Source: Bacillota bacterium (lineage in GTDB: Bacteria; Bacillota; Bacilli; Paenibacillales; Paenibacillaceae). From it: DNA of 64,000 bases. Location of the stretch: positions 1 to 64,000 of the forward strand of contig JAEWAQ010000003.1 in the NCBI GenBank assembly GCA_023391635.1. Direction: 5' to 3'. Shown here piece after piece: positions 53,723-63,199 of the stretch (within the stretch, counting starts at the first letter, position 1; every line of letters starts with the position of its first letter). A program made the position numbers and the translations under genes. The notes under the pieces were generated by a model. The model was given only the letters and a program-made list of their open reading frames with translations. It was not told where the DNA came from and searched no databases.

Positions 53723-53923
53723 TTATTTTTCTTCCCGCGGTTCTTTCATGAACCAGGAAATGTGCGTGCACCGCTTGCAGACGAGAATCGCGGCGTTCTT
53801 GTTCGCCCAATCCAGGCCGAAGAACGACAGGCCGGTCGTATTCAATTGCCTGAAATCCAAATCGAACGTATCGTTGCCGCAACACGGGCAATGGATGGTT
53901 GCACCGCCTGCCGAATATCTCAC
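53723..53923 (-). CDS. Small zinc-ribbon-like protein
   Basis: A 66-residue protein with two Cys pairs, CPCC (HCPCCGNDTFDL) and CKRC (VCKRCTHISWF), the spacing expected of a zinc ribbon. The pattern suggests a conserved Firmicute hypothetical rather than a shadow. The GTG at 53923 is preferred because AAGGAG lies 9 nt upstream; a TTG 9 bp further up abuts that site. It converges with the DeoR gene. Function unknown. Confidence 0.65.
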   Translation of the reverse strand: MRYSAGGATIHCPCCGNDTFDLDFRQLNTTGLSFFGLDWANKNAAILVCKRCTHISWFMKEPREEK

Positions 53924-54009
53924 GACGACCAACTCCTTCTTGTATGATACCCCTTAGTACGAACGATCGGCCATCGATGTTTCGCAATTTGAACGATCGC
54001 CCCCGTAAA

Positions 54010-54795
54010 TTACCGCGCTTCGGATTGCCGATATTCCCGAATGAATGCGGAAGGGGCGACGCCGATCGCCTTCTTGAACACTTTATTGAAATAGGATTGC
54101 TCGCAAAAACCTAAGTAATGGGAAATTTCCCCGATCGTCATGTTCGACTTGGTCAACAGGTCGCGCGCTGCGGCAAGGCGAATCTCCTGGGTGTATTCGG
54201 TGATCGTTCGGCCGGTTACCTGACGGAACACGGCGCTGACATAACTGGGGGTGCGCTCGACGTGGCGGGCCAACGCGCCGAGCTCGATCTTCTCCCGGTA
54301 ATGATTCGTAATATATTCCTGGACCAGAATGACGATATTGTTCCGGGACGGATCCTCCTGCTGGGTAATCTCGATATTCAACAGCGTAAGCAATTCGAGT
54401 AAGATGCAGTGACAGGTGAAGGGATAGTAGGTGTTTTTGCGCAGCCATTGCTGGGTGAGCAGGGAGAAACGCTGCTTGTAGTAGGCGTCGTTGGGGATAG
54501 GTGCCAGGCACGCCGATCCTTCCTCCAACAGGGGCAGCGCTGGCGAATCCGGCTCGTAATGGAAATGGACGACATACATCTCATGCCTCTGATCCGCCTG
54601 ATGGCTGGCCGATCGTCTCGCGCCTTGCGGCACATAGAGGACGTCGCCCTTATGCAGCGTATAACCTTGGTCGCCTACCGAATAGTACATGGTCCCGTCT
54701 GTCACGAACATGAGCAGATGATTCGGAATGACCGCTTCAGTAACTCCCCACCCCGCCTCGCAATGTTCAAAATAAACCGCAACCGGGCTTAACAT
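54010..54795 (-). CDS. AraC-family regulator with cupin sensor domain
   Basis: The 261-residue regulator has an N-terminal AraC-binding cupin (about 10-90; GDVLYVPQGARR) and two C-terminal helix-turn-helix motifs (about 160-258; TIGEISHYLGFCEQSYFNKVFKKAIGV split as two helices). GGGAGG precedes the ATG. It is divergent from the GH106-like gene, with about 180 bp between them, so it most likely controls that gene and the isomerase after it in response to a sugar. Confidence 0.88.
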   Translation of the reverse strand: MLSPVAVYFEHCEAGWGVTEAVIPNHLLMFVTDGTMYYSVGDQGYTLHKGDVLYVPQGARRSASHQADQRHEMYVVHFHYEPDSPALPLLEEGSACLAPIPNDAYYKQRFSLLTQQWLRKNTYYPFTCHCILLELLTLLNIEITQQEDPSRNNIVILVQEYITNHYREKIELGALARHVERTPSYVSAVFRQVTGRTITEYTQEIRLAAARDLLTKSNMTIGEISHYLGFCEQSYFNKVFKKAIGVAPSAFIREYRQSEAR

Positions 54796-54912
54796 TATCG
54801 CAACCTCCCAATCCCCGTCGTGCGTAGCGATCGTCCTCTCGATCGTATCATAATTTTCCCAACGAAATCTCCCCCTATCGTAAAATTACTCAAATAATAA
54901 CAAAGCAGTTCA

Positions 54913-54942
54913 TTGTCCGATGCTCCCGGCGTTCCTTATGAT
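54913..54942 (+). promoter_or_regulatory. Promoter of the GH106-like gene
   Basis: TTGTCC (54913-54918), an 18-bp spacer and TATGAT (54937-54942). It lies inside the longest open frame of the following gene, which shows that translation must begin downstream, at the TTG at 54976 behind AGGAGG. Confidence 0.65.
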
Positions 54943-54975
54943 AAATATATCTTCAGGCGGACAGGAGGGGCAGTA

Positions 54976-57900
54976 TTGGCATTTGTACCGGAACGGTTGC
55001 CGGGAAAGTCGTATCGCGGCGTCAACTTGTGGTTTCTGAACGACAGGCTGGAAGACGAGGTGTTGGTCGAGCAGCTGAATTCCTTGCACGAAGCGGGCTG
55101 CGGAGCGGTCATCGCCCGCACGTTCGACGGTTTGCGAACCGAATATTTGAGCCCGGAATTTCACGCGCGCATGCGGACGATCGTCGATCATGCCGAGCGG
55201 CTCGGCATGAAAGTATACTTGCAGGCCGGCTACATGCCGGGAGGCATACCGGAGATGAAGCCGGAGCATCGGGCCTGCGTGCTCGCGGCCGTGCGCGCCG
55301 ATGAGCGGCCGGAGCCGGACGATCAGATTCTGCTGCAGGACGACGCTTATACGTATGTGCGCAGAAGCAAGAACAACTATATTCAATTGCTGGACCGGGA
55401 AGCCGTCGCCTCTTACTTGCGGCAAGCTTATCAGGAAGCATGGGGGGATTTGCAAGACCGCTTCGGGACGGGGATCTTCTCCGTGTGGGTGGACGAGCCC
55501 GAATTTTTCCCGGATCAGCTGCCTTGGTCCGATGAATTGCTCGATCGCTTTGAACAGCAATGGGGCTACCGGCTGGAGCGCTGCATTCCCGACTTGTTCC
55601 GGCGTTCGGCAACCTCTTACAGGACAAGGCACCACTATCGCCGGATTCAACTGGCCATGTTCATCGAAGCGTACTTCGCACAGGTGTCCCGGTGGTGCGA
55701 GGAGAGAGGGCTTCAGTTCAGCGGCCATCTGATGGGGGAGGACAGGCTGGATTCGCAGATCGGGTTCACCGTGGCGGCGATGCCCATGTACCGGTACATG
55801 CAATTGCCGGGCATCGACCACCTGACCGGAAATTTGAAATGGACGGCGCTGGACCGCTCCGGCTCCCTCAGCATCCCGTTCATACTGACGCCGAAGCAAT
55901 GCTCGAGCATCGCCCACCAGGACGGGAAGAAGACCGTGCTCTCCGAGATGTACGGCGTGAGCTCGCAATCACTTACGTTTCAGGATCAGAAGCGCATCGC
56001 GGAATATTTGGCCGTACTCGGCATCAATCACCGCTGCTTGCACGCTTCCTTCTACTCCATGCGCGGCAGGCGCAAGCGCATCTATGTGCCCCACCTGTCG
56101 GAACAGCAGCCGTGGTGGCGAGCTTACCGCGACATCTCCGATTATTTCGCCCGCCTTAGCTATGCGCTGCATCAAGGAACTTACGCGGCAGAAGCGCTCA
56201 TCGTTCATTCGATCGAGTCCGCATACGGCCTGTATGAGCCGCTCGATTTTCCAAAGCGGCCGACCCCGGACGTATACGAGATGAACGAGCAGCTGACGAA
56301 GCTGAGCGTGAACCTGATGGCGGCGCAAATCGGATTCGATTACGGCGACGAGCACGTCATGGAACAGCAGGCGTACGTGGACGAGCGGGGGCGCATAGTC
56401 ATCGGACAGATGGCGTATGCGACGGTCATCCTGCCGCAGCTGCTCACGATCCGCGCATCCACGCTGCGTCTGCTTGAGCAATTTGTCCGTCAAGGCGGCC
56501 TCCTGATTGCGACGTCCGCGTTTCCCGAGCTTGTGGACTGCGAGGCGTCGGATGCGCTCCGGCGCTTGGAGGAACGCGCGATCCGCATCGACAATTCCCC
56601 GCAAGCGCTGCGCGAAGCCGTCGGACGCAAGCCGGACGCGCGCGCCGTTCGTGTGGACGCCGATCGCGCGCTTGAATCGATCTGGGTGCACGAACGCCAT
56701 GTCGGGCGGGAGCGGCTCGTCTACATCCTGAATACGCACGATGCCGATGAGATAGCGATCGAGCTTCAGACAGGCGCGGCCTACCGCTCGGCGCGACAAT
56801 ATGATTTGAACACGGGAGAGATGATCCCGCTGCCGAATCTGGGTGCTGCCGAATCCGGCGTAAGGGTTCGATTCGACTTGGCGCCATGGGCGTCCAAAGT
56901 GCTCGTTCTTAGCGAAGAAGATGCTGAGACCGATCGCGCAGCTTCCCGGGCCGCTGCAGATTCGCGTCAGGGAGCGAGCGACGCCGCTTCGGAATCGATC
57001 GTACTGTCCGCCGAGGCCGGGCAGTTGACGATGGAGCGAGCGGACCCGAACGCCTTCACGCTCGACTATTGCCGATATCGCAAGAGCGAAGCGGAACCGT
57101 ATTCCGATCCGTTGCCGGTCATCGCCGTGCAAGAGATTTTGTCGGAGGCAAATTACGAGGGTGACGTTACGCTTTGTTACGAATTCCATGCAGACGAAAT
57201 TCCATCCTTCATCGCGGCCGCGATTGAGGATGCGGCCGCTTGCCGGATTCGCGTCAACGGAACGCCGGTTCAATACGAGGGTCTGCCGCATTATGTCGAT
57301 CGGGCCTTCCAGCCAATCGAGATTACTTCATGGGTGTTGCCCGGGGCGAACCGCTTGGAGCTGACGCGTGAGTTCATGCCTTTGAAGAAAGCGGGCAGCT
57401 TTCATTTGAAACGTTTCCAGAACGCCCCAGGCGTGGAGCTGGAATCGATCTATCTGATCGGCGAGTTCGCGGTCCGGGGCTCGCTGTCGGAACGCGCCGG
57501 GAGGCCGCGGTGCGCGAGGTTCGCACCGGCATTTGCGATCGGGAAGGAGTCCCGGGCCGGCGGCGCCAGTTGGCCGCGTGCGGGATATCCGTTCTATGTC
57601 GGCAAGATGATCTATCATGCAGAGGTGACGCTAGACCCCGCCGCGCCGCATGAGCGAATCGAACTTGCCCTGAACGGACTGGAAGCTTGCCTGGCAGAGG
57701 TGATCGTAAACGGCCAGGCGGTGTCGAAGCTGGCGTGGAAGCCATTCGCCGCGGATATTACGCAGTGGGTCGCCCCAGGCCGCAATCGAATCGAGATTCA
57801 CGTGACGAACACGCTTCGGAATTTGCTGGGACCACACCACCATCCGAAGGGCGAGATGGATTACAGCTACGGCGAGGAATCCTACAGCGGCAGGAAATCA

Positions 57901-58062
57901 CCGGAGACCGGCGAACATTTCCCGGGCTGGCATGCACCGGCAGCGGCGGATACGTCTGCGTGGACGCACGACTATTTCTTTGTGGACTACGGGTTGCAAA
58001 ATATCGTCATGACGAGAATATCGAACCATGAATCCGGTAAAGGAGAGAACGGCAGATGTTGA
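54976..58062 (+). CDS. Large glycoside hydrolase, probably alpha-L-rhamnosidase (GH106-like)
   Basis: The 1028-residue product has no signal peptide and should act in the cytosol. Its N-terminal half looks like a TIM barrel (YRGVNLWFLNDRLEDEVLVE and IFSVWVDEPEFF, with acidic residues that may be catalytic). The C-terminal half has two beta-sandwich regions with an Ala/Ser/Asp-rich linker between (about 660-685). The overall shape resembles GH106 alpha-L-rhamnosidases, which fits the adjacent rhamnose operon, but I am not certain of the family. Start TTG at 54976: AGGAGG ends 7 nt upstream and a promoter lies just before. The stop overlaps the next gene by 7 bp. Confidence 0.6.
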   Translation: MAFVPERLPGKSYRGVNLWFLNDRLEDEVLVEQLNSLHEAGCGAVIARTFDGLRTEYLSPEFHARMRTIVDHAERLGMKVYLQAGYMPGGIPEMKPEHRACVLAAVRADERPEPDDQILLQDDAYTYVRRSKNNYIQLLDREAVASYLRQAYQEAWGDLQDRFGTGIFSVWVDEPEFFPDQLPWSDELLDRFEQQWGYRLERCIPDLFRRSATSYRTRHHYRRIQLAMFIEAYFAQVSRWCEERGLQFSGHLMGEDRLDSQIGFTVAAMPMYRYMQLPGIDHLTGNLKWTALDRSGSLSIPFILTPKQCSSIAHQDGKKTVLSEMYGVSSQSLTFQDQKRIAEYLAVLGINHRCLHASFYSMRGRRKRIYVPHLSEQQPWWRAYRDISDYFARLSYALHQGTYAAEALIVHSIESAYGLYEPLDFPKRPTPDVYEMNEQLTKLSVNLMAAQIGFDYGDEHVMEQQAYVDERGRIVIGQMAYATVILPQLLTIRASTLRLLEQFVRQGGLLIATSAFPELVDCEASDALRRLEERAIRIDNSPQALREAVGRKPDARAVRVDADRALESIWVHERHVGRERLVYILNTHDADEIAIELQTGAAYRSARQYDLNTGEMIPLPNLGAAESGVRVRFDLAPWASKVLVLSEEDAETDRAASRAAADSRQGASDAASESIVLSAEAGQLTMERADPNAFTLDYCRYRKSEAEPYSDPLPVIAVQEILSEANYEGDVTLCYEFHADEIPSFIAAAIEDAAACRIRVNGTPVQYEGLPHYVDRAFQPIEITSWVLPGANRLELTREFMPLKKAGSFHLKRFQNAPGVELESIYLIGEFAVRGSLSERAGRPRCARFAPAFAIGKESRAGGASWPRAGYPFYVGKMIYHAEVTLDPAAPHERIELALNGLEACLAEVIVNGQAVSKLAWKPFAADITQWVAPGRNRIEIHVTNTLRNLLGPHHHPKGEMDYSYGEESYSGRKSPETGEHFPGWHAPAAADTSAWTHDYFFVDYGLQNIVMTRISNHESGKGENGRC

Positions 58063-59498
58063 ATTTGGTTGCGAGAAAGAAAGCGCGGGTAGGCGTTGTC
58101 ACGATCGGGCACAAGCCCTATTGGTCCCAGTTTCCCGGGTTGGAAGAGGAATTGACCGGCTACGGCAAGCAATTGGAGCAGATCGTTCAAGGTTGCGAAG
58201 TCGAAGTCGTTTCGGGCGGCTTCGTCGATGACATGGCGAGTTCGTTCGCGGCGGCGGAAAAGCTGAAGAACAGCGACCTGGATTTGTTGTTTTGCAATTT
58301 GAGCACGTACGTCACTTCGGCGGTAGCGACAGGCGTCATCGCGAATGCGGCCGTTCCGACCGTGTTGGTCGCCTTACAGCCTAGACAAGCGCTCGATTAC
58401 GGGCGTACGACGACCTATATGCAGCTTGTGAACGATAATATATGCGCGCTGCCGGAGATCAGCGGCGTGCTGAGGCGGACGGGAAAACCCGCTGCGGGCA
58501 TGGTCATAGGGACACTGAACGATGATCCTAGAGCGCGCAACGAGCTTGCGGAATGGTGCCGCGCCGCGAACGTGAAGCGCGCTTTCAAACGCTCGAAGAT
58601 CGGATATATGGGCCATACGTACGAGGGGATGTACGATATGCATTCCGATCCGACGGCGTTTACCGCCGCCTTTGGCGCTCACGTGCAGATGCTGGAGATG
58701 TGCGATCTGGCCAAGCAGGTTCATGGCGTGACGGAGCGGGAGCTGAAGATCAAGCTGGAGCAAATCCATGAAGCGTTCGATATCGCCGAACCGTTCCTCG
58801 ATCCGATTACCCGTCTGGTGAAGCCGGAGGACCTGAAGTGGGCGGCGCAAGTCGCGGCAGGCATGGACCGCTTGATCGCCGAGCAGGGACTTGTCGGCAT
58901 GGCTTATTATTATAAGGGCCTGGACGGAAACGAGTACGAACGCATCGCTTCCAACATGACGCTCGGCAACTCGCTGCTGACAGGGCAAGGCGTTCCGCTT
59001 GCGGGCGAAGCGGACCTGAAAACGTGCGCCGCCATGCTCATGATGGACCGGCTGGGAGCGGGAGGCTCGTTCTCGGAACTGCACCCTTGCGACTTCGTCG
59101 ACGATATCGTGCTTGTCGGGCATGACGGGCCGCATCATGTGAAGATTAGCGACGGGCGGCCGATCATTCGCGGATTGGACTTGTTCCATGGCAAGAGCGG
59201 TTCCGGCATCGGCGTGGAGTTCAGCATCCAGGCGGGACCGGTCACCTTGCTGTCGATCTCGCAAAATCAGGACGGCAGCTACCGGCTGATCGCGACCGAA
59301 GGCGAATCGATCAAGGGAGAAATACCGAAGACGGGCAACACGAATACGCGCTGCAAGTTCAACAGAGGCACGGCCGAGTTCGTGGAGAACTGGTGCATGG
59401 CCGGACCGACGCATCACTTCGCGCTCGGGATCGGCCACCGGAATGCGCAGCTCAAAAAGACGGCCGGCTTGATGAATCTGGAATTGCATATCGTCTGA
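58056..59498 (+). CDS. L-fucose/L-arabinose isomerase family protein
   Basis: The 480-residue protein belongs to the AraA/FucI superfamily: the N-terminal region VGVVTIGHKPYWSQFPGL, a conserved central stretch KIGYMGHTYEGMYDMHSDP and a C-terminal FVENWCMAGPTHH. Members isomerise aldoses such as L-arabinose or L-fucose, though many homologues in glycoside clusters are uncharacterised. Metal-binding His/Glu residues are probably the ones in EGMYDMHSD and in GPTHHFALGIGH. It overlaps the GH106-like gene, so it likely acts on the sugar that enzyme releases. Confidence 0.82.
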   Translation: MLNLVARKKARVGVVTIGHKPYWSQFPGLEEELTGYGKQLEQIVQGCEVEVVSGGFVDDMASSFAAAEKLKNSDLDLLFCNLSTYVTSAVATGVIANAAVPTVLVALQPRQALDYGRTTTYMQLVNDNICALPEISGVLRRTGKPAAGMVIGTLNDDPRARNELAEWCRAANVKRAFKRSKIGYMGHTYEGMYDMHSDPTAFTAAFGAHVQMLEMCDLAKQVHGVTERELKIKLEQIHEAFDIAEPFLDPITRLVKPEDLKWAAQVAAGMDRLIAEQGLVGMAYYYKGLDGNEYERIASNMTLGNSLLTGQGVPLAGEADLKTCAAMLMMDRLGAGGSFSELHPCDFVDDIVLVGHDGPHHVKISDGRPIIRGLDLFHGKSGSGIGVEFSIQAGPVTLLSISQNQDGSYRLIATEGESIKGEIPKTGNTNTRCKFNRGTAEFVENWCMAGPTHHFALGIGHRNAQLKKTAGLMNLELHIV

Positions 59499-59576
59499 AC
59501 GACAGAGGAAGCAAGTCCTGTATTTAACCCGTTGAAATCGGTATCGGGCCATCTGTGAATGTCTCCCGCCATTCTA

Positions 59577-59601
59577 TATGATACAAGTGTAAGCGATTCG
59601 A
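59577..59601 (+). promoter_or_regulatory. Possible -10 box and cre-like site
   Basis: TATGAT (59577-59582) followed by TGTAAGCGATTCGA (59588-59601), which matches the CcpA cre consensus except at two positions near its 3' end. Lying just downstream of a -10 box, it could mediate carbon catabolite repression of the importer. No good -35 is seen. Confidence 0.3.
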
Positions 59602-59623
59602 TCACACATCAGGAGGGTCTTAC

Positions 59624-61192
59624 TTGAACAACGTACGCAAAGTATCCATGCTGCTGGCTCTCGTATTGCTGCTTGTCGCAACAGCTTGCTCAAGCGGGGG
59701 GAACAAGGCGAACAACGCCGGTCAGTCCGCCCCTGCAAGCCCGTCTTCCGCTTCTCCAAGCGCGGACGCGGGCGGTACGGAACCGACGCCGAGCGTGACG
59801 GTCTACTTCTCCGACCACAATCTGCCGATGCCGACCGGAGACCTGAAGAAACTGGAAGTCATCAAGTATATGACGGACAAGCTGAACATCGACATCAATC
59901 CCGTGCCGATCACGCACTCCGGCTACAGGGACCAGTTGAAGCTCAGGATCGCCAGCGGCGACACGCCGGACTGGTACCAGACGTGGGGCATCGCCGGCGA
60001 CGAGACGATTGCGAACGGCAGAGCGCTTGTGCTGAACGATCTGCTGAAGCAATACGGGCAGAACCTGCTCGAGAGAATTCCGCAGTCCGCTTGGGATGCG
60101 GTCACGGTAAACGGTAACATTATGGGCATTCCGCAGCCGACGGCGGTTGCGTCCAACAAGGTCATCTTCGTACGCAAGGACTGGATGGATAAATTGGGGC
60201 TCGACGTTCCCAAGACCTCAGACGAGTTCCTGGACATGCTGCGCGCTTTCCGCGACGGAGATCCGAACGGCAACGGACAGAAGGATGAAATTCCGTTCTC
60301 GATGCGGGAGAACCTGAGCTGGGGGGAGAACGTATTCGGCATGTTCGGCGTCACTCCCGATGCCAACCTGCTCGTGAACGGCGAGATCATTCCGGGCATG
60401 ATTCATCCGAACATGAAGAATGCGCTGGCGTTCCTGAAGCAGATGCACGACGAGAAGCTGCTCGACATCGAATTTCTGACCAACTCCAGCCAAATCTGGA
60501 CGCAGAAGATCAATTCCGATCTCGCGGGCGCATGGGTGCACAATTCCCAGAACGGCTACCATTGGAGATTGCAGTTGTTGGAATCGTTGAAAGACAAGCC
60601 ATTCGAAATTATGGCCATTCCCACCCCGCAAGGCGTCGGCTATGACGGACCCGTCGGCGTGAAGGAAACGGCTGTTAACAAGACATTCGTATTGTTCGAT
60701 AATGCGAAACATCCGGAATCGATCATCAAGCTGTACGACTGGCTGATCTCGGATGAAGGGCAAGTATGGGCAGGGCTGGGCCTGGAAGGGCAGACGTACT
60801 TCAAGGAAGGCGACAGCTACAAGTACGACCGAGAGGCGGACGAAGCCAAAGGCTGGAATTGGCGGGTAGCTCCGTTCGGCGTGTACGGCTTCAGCGAGAG
60901 CGTCGAAAAGGTGAAGAACGACGAAGCGGGCTTTAATGCGATGAAGCAAGGAATTGAGGTCGCGAGCCATGAAGGATTGGACAATCCGACGGAAGCGATG
61001 CCTGTGCCGAAGGCGTATAACGATAACCCGGACTTGCTGCCTACAGGCTCCTTGTGGCTGGAAGCGGCGACGAGAATCATTCTGGGAGACAAGCCGCTCG
61101 ATTACTTTGACGAATTTGTCGAGCAGTGGCGCAAGCAAGGCGGCAACGATGTCATCGCCCAGATGACCGAATGGTACAACAACAACAAATAA
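59624..61192 (+). CDS. Lipoprotein extracellular solute-binding protein (LplA type)
   Basis: The 522-residue precursor has a signal peptide ending LLVATAC, a Ser/Pro/Ala-rich linker and the LplA-type body (RDGDPNGNGQKDEIPFS, the Ca-binding-like DPNGNGQKDE loop that is typical of this group). It delivers an oligosaccharide to the two permeases that follow. TTG start with AGGAGGG 6 nt upstream. A hairpin lies between it and the permeases. Confidence 0.9.
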   Translation: MNNVRKVSMLLALVLLLVATACSSGGNKANNAGQSAPASPSSASPSADAGGTEPTPSVTVYFSDHNLPMPTGDLKKLEVIKYMTDKLNIDINPVPITHSGYRDQLKLRIASGDTPDWYQTWGIAGDETIANGRALVLNDLLKQYGQNLLERIPQSAWDAVTVNGNIMGIPQPTAVASNKVIFVRKDWMDKLGLDVPKTSDEFLDMLRAFRDGDPNGNGQKDEIPFSMRENLSWGENVFGMFGVTPDANLLVNGEIIPGMIHPNMKNALAFLKQMHDEKLLDIEFLTNSSQIWTQKINSDLAGAWVHNSQNGYHWRLQLLESLKDKPFEIMAIPTPQGVGYDGPVGVKETAVNKTFVLFDNAKHPESIIKLYDWLISDEGQVWAGLGLEGQTYFKEGDSYKYDREADEAKGWNWRVAPFGVYGFSESVEKVKNDEAGFNAMKQGIEVASHEGLDNPTEAMPVPKAYNDNPDLLPTGSLWLEAATRIILGDKPLDYFDEFVEQWRKQGGNDVIAQMTEWYNNNK

Positions 61193-61202
61193 CGGCGAAT
61201 GA

Positions 61203-61244
61203 CGCGAGGGAATTGCTTGGCCATAAGCCGACAATTCCCTCGCG
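61203..61244 (+). promoter_or_regulatory. Intercistronic hairpin after the binding-protein gene
   Basis: CGCGAGGGAATT (61203-61214) pairs perfectly with AATTCCCTCGCG (61233-61244) with an 18-nt loop and no following T-run. It lies 10 nt after the binding-protein stop. It is likely to protect the 3' end or partly stop transcription, so that more binding protein than permease is made. Confidence 0.7.
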
Positions 61245-61279
61245 TTCCGAACAGCCTCTGGGCAAGGAGGAGCAAGGAA

Positions 61280-62248
61280 GTGGCAGAAACCTGCGCAGTC
61301 GATCAAGCGGCCATCGTTCCCTCCGGACCGCAGCCGACACGTCTAGCTTCGTTTATCCGATATGTAAGACGCAACCAAGCGCTCTATGTCATGCTGATCC
61401 CCAGCATTCTGTTTTTTATCGTCTTCAAGTACGTTCCGATCGCGGGGATCGTGATCGCATTCCAGGATTACAACATCTTCAAAGGCTTTCTGAACAGCGA
61501 TTGGGTAGGGCTTAAGTGGTTTCAGCAATTGTTCACGTATCCGCAATTCAAGCGATTGCTCGGCAACACATTGGTCATCAGCTTCTATCAACTGATCTTT
61601 TCGTTTCCGGCCCCGATCATCCTGGCTTGCTTGCTGAACGAAGTCCGGTCTTCCGGGTTCAAGCGCGCCGTTCAGACCATCGTCTATTTGCCGCATTTTC
61701 TTTCCTGGACGATCATTTTCGGTTTCGTGTACATGCTGCTTTCGCCGCAGATGGGCATGATCAATGAGATCATTAGCGGACTGGGTGGGGAGAAGATCCA
61801 TTTCCTGCAAAACAACGAATATATTCGTTCGATTATCGTGGGCTCGGGCGTCTGGAAGGAGATGGGCTGGAGCTCGATTATTTTCCTCGCGGCCATCGCG
61901 GGCATTAATCCCGCTCTGTACGAAGCTGCGCGGATGGACGGAGCCAGCCGCTGGAGACAATTCCGGCATATTACGTTCCCTGGCATTCTGGCAGCGGTCG
62001 TTATTTTGCTGTTACTCAAAATCGGCCATATTCTGGATCTCGGTTTCGAGCAAATCTACATCTTCCTGACGCCAGCCAATTTCCGCGTTGCCGACGTGCT
62101 CGACACCTACACTTACCGCATCGGCATTATGAACGGCCAATACAGTCTGACGACGGCAATCGGATTATTCAAGTCCATCGTCGGCTTTTCATTGCTGCTC
62201 GTCGCCAATCAAATCAGCAAATGGCTAACAGGAGAGGCATTATACTAG
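61280..62248 (+). CDS. Carbohydrate ABC transporter permease (YteP/LplB type)
   Basis: The 322-residue product has six membrane segments, the EAA loop YEAARMDGASRWRQFRHITFP and an ending LTGEALY typical of LplB permeases. The start is the GTG at 61280 (AAGGAGG 9 nt upstream); the longer frame from 61199 reads through the hairpin and is not supported. Confidence 0.9.
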   Translation: MAETCAVDQAAIVPSGPQPTRLASFIRYVRRNQALYVMLIPSILFFIVFKYVPIAGIVIAFQDYNIFKGFLNSDWVGLKWFQQLFTYPQFKRLLGNTLVISFYQLIFSFPAPIILACLLNEVRSSGFKRAVQTIVYLPHFLSWTIIFGFVYMLLSPQMGMINEIISGLGGEKIHFLQNNEYIRSIIVGSGVWKEMGWSSIIFLAAIAGINPALYEAARMDGASRWRQFRHITFPGILAAVVILLLLKIGHILDLGFEQIYIFLTPANFRVADVLDTYTYRIGIMNGQYSLTTAIGLFKSIVGFSLLLVANQISKWLTGEALY

Positions 62249-62262
62249 GAGTTGAGATTGAG

Positions 62263-63138
62263 ATGATGAGAACGATCGGGGAGAAATGGTTTGACCTATT
62301 CAACGCTGCGCTCCTGGTTCTGCTGAGCGCCTGTGTGCTGGTGCCGCTGCTGCACGTCGTCGCGGGCTCGCTTAGTTCTTCCTATGCATTGACGCATGCG
62401 CAGGTCAAGCTGTGGCCGGTTGAACTGAACTTGAACAATTATTTTCTGGTCATCAAAAACACGCTGTTCTGGAATGCGTTCAAAATAACGGTGATTGTCG
62501 TGCTGCTGGGCACGACGATCAATTTGGCGCTCACGACTATCACGGCATACCCGCTGTCGAAGCCGGATCTCAAAGGCCGCAAGCTGCTCATGCTGCTCAT
62601 CGTCTTTACGATGATTTTCAATGCGCCGATGATTCCGACCTATCTGATCGTCAAGGCGCTTGGCATGATCAATACGATCTGGTCGCTCATTATTCCGACC
62701 GCCATATCGGCCTTCAATCTTATTTTGTGCATCACGTTCTTCCGAAATTTACCCGCCGAATTGTTCGATGCCGCCAAGGTGGACGGCTTGTCGGAATACG
62801 GAATCGTATGGAAAATCGTCGTGCCGTTGTCGGCTCCCATCCTGGTCACCTTGCTGTTGTTTTACGCTGTCGGCCATTGGAACAATTATGCCACGCCTTT
62901 GCTCTATATTACAGACGCCGATTTGCGCACGCTCCAGCTTTACTTGTACGTGCTTGTCGCGCAGAACAATACGAACGATGCGTTGGCCAACTCGGGCGGG
63001 TTGGACCTGATCAATATTTCTCCGCAAGGTCTGCAAATGGCGACGATCGTTACGGCTACGCTTCCCATCGCGATCATATATCCGTTCTTGCAAAAACACT
63101 TTATGAAAGGGGCGCTGCTAGGTTCGGTCAAAGGATAG
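62263..63138 (+). CDS. Carbohydrate ABC transporter permease (YtcP/LplC type)
   Basis: The 291-residue product has six membrane segments and ends FMKGALLGSVKG, the family tail. Its EAA loop reads FDAAKVDGLSEYGIVWKIVVP with F-D in place of the usual Y-E, a common variant. AGGAG lies 11 nt upstream of the ATG at 62263. It is the partner of the preceding permease. Confidence 0.9.
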   Translation: MMRTIGEKWFDLFNAALLVLLSACVLVPLLHVVAGSLSSSYALTHAQVKLWPVELNLNNYFLVIKNTLFWNAFKITVIVVLLGTTINLALTTITAYPLSKPDLKGRKLLMLLIVFTMIFNAPMIPTYLIVKALGMINTIWSLIIPTAISAFNLILCITFFRNLPAELFDAAKVDGLSEYGIVWKIVVPLSAPILVTLLLFYAVGHWNNYATPLLYITDADLRTLQLYLYVLVAQNNTNDALANSGGLDLINISPQGLQMATIVTATLPIAIIYPFLQKHFMKGALLGSVKG

Positions 63139-63199
63139 ACAACATGCGCTCGATCCCACATACTGAAGAGATCATCACGGGATGCGGAGGGCGTGTGCG

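Noticed and set aside
55969..57291. Antisense frame inside the GH106-like gene
   Set aside because: Shadow of the sense reading frame, with no recognisable protein features.
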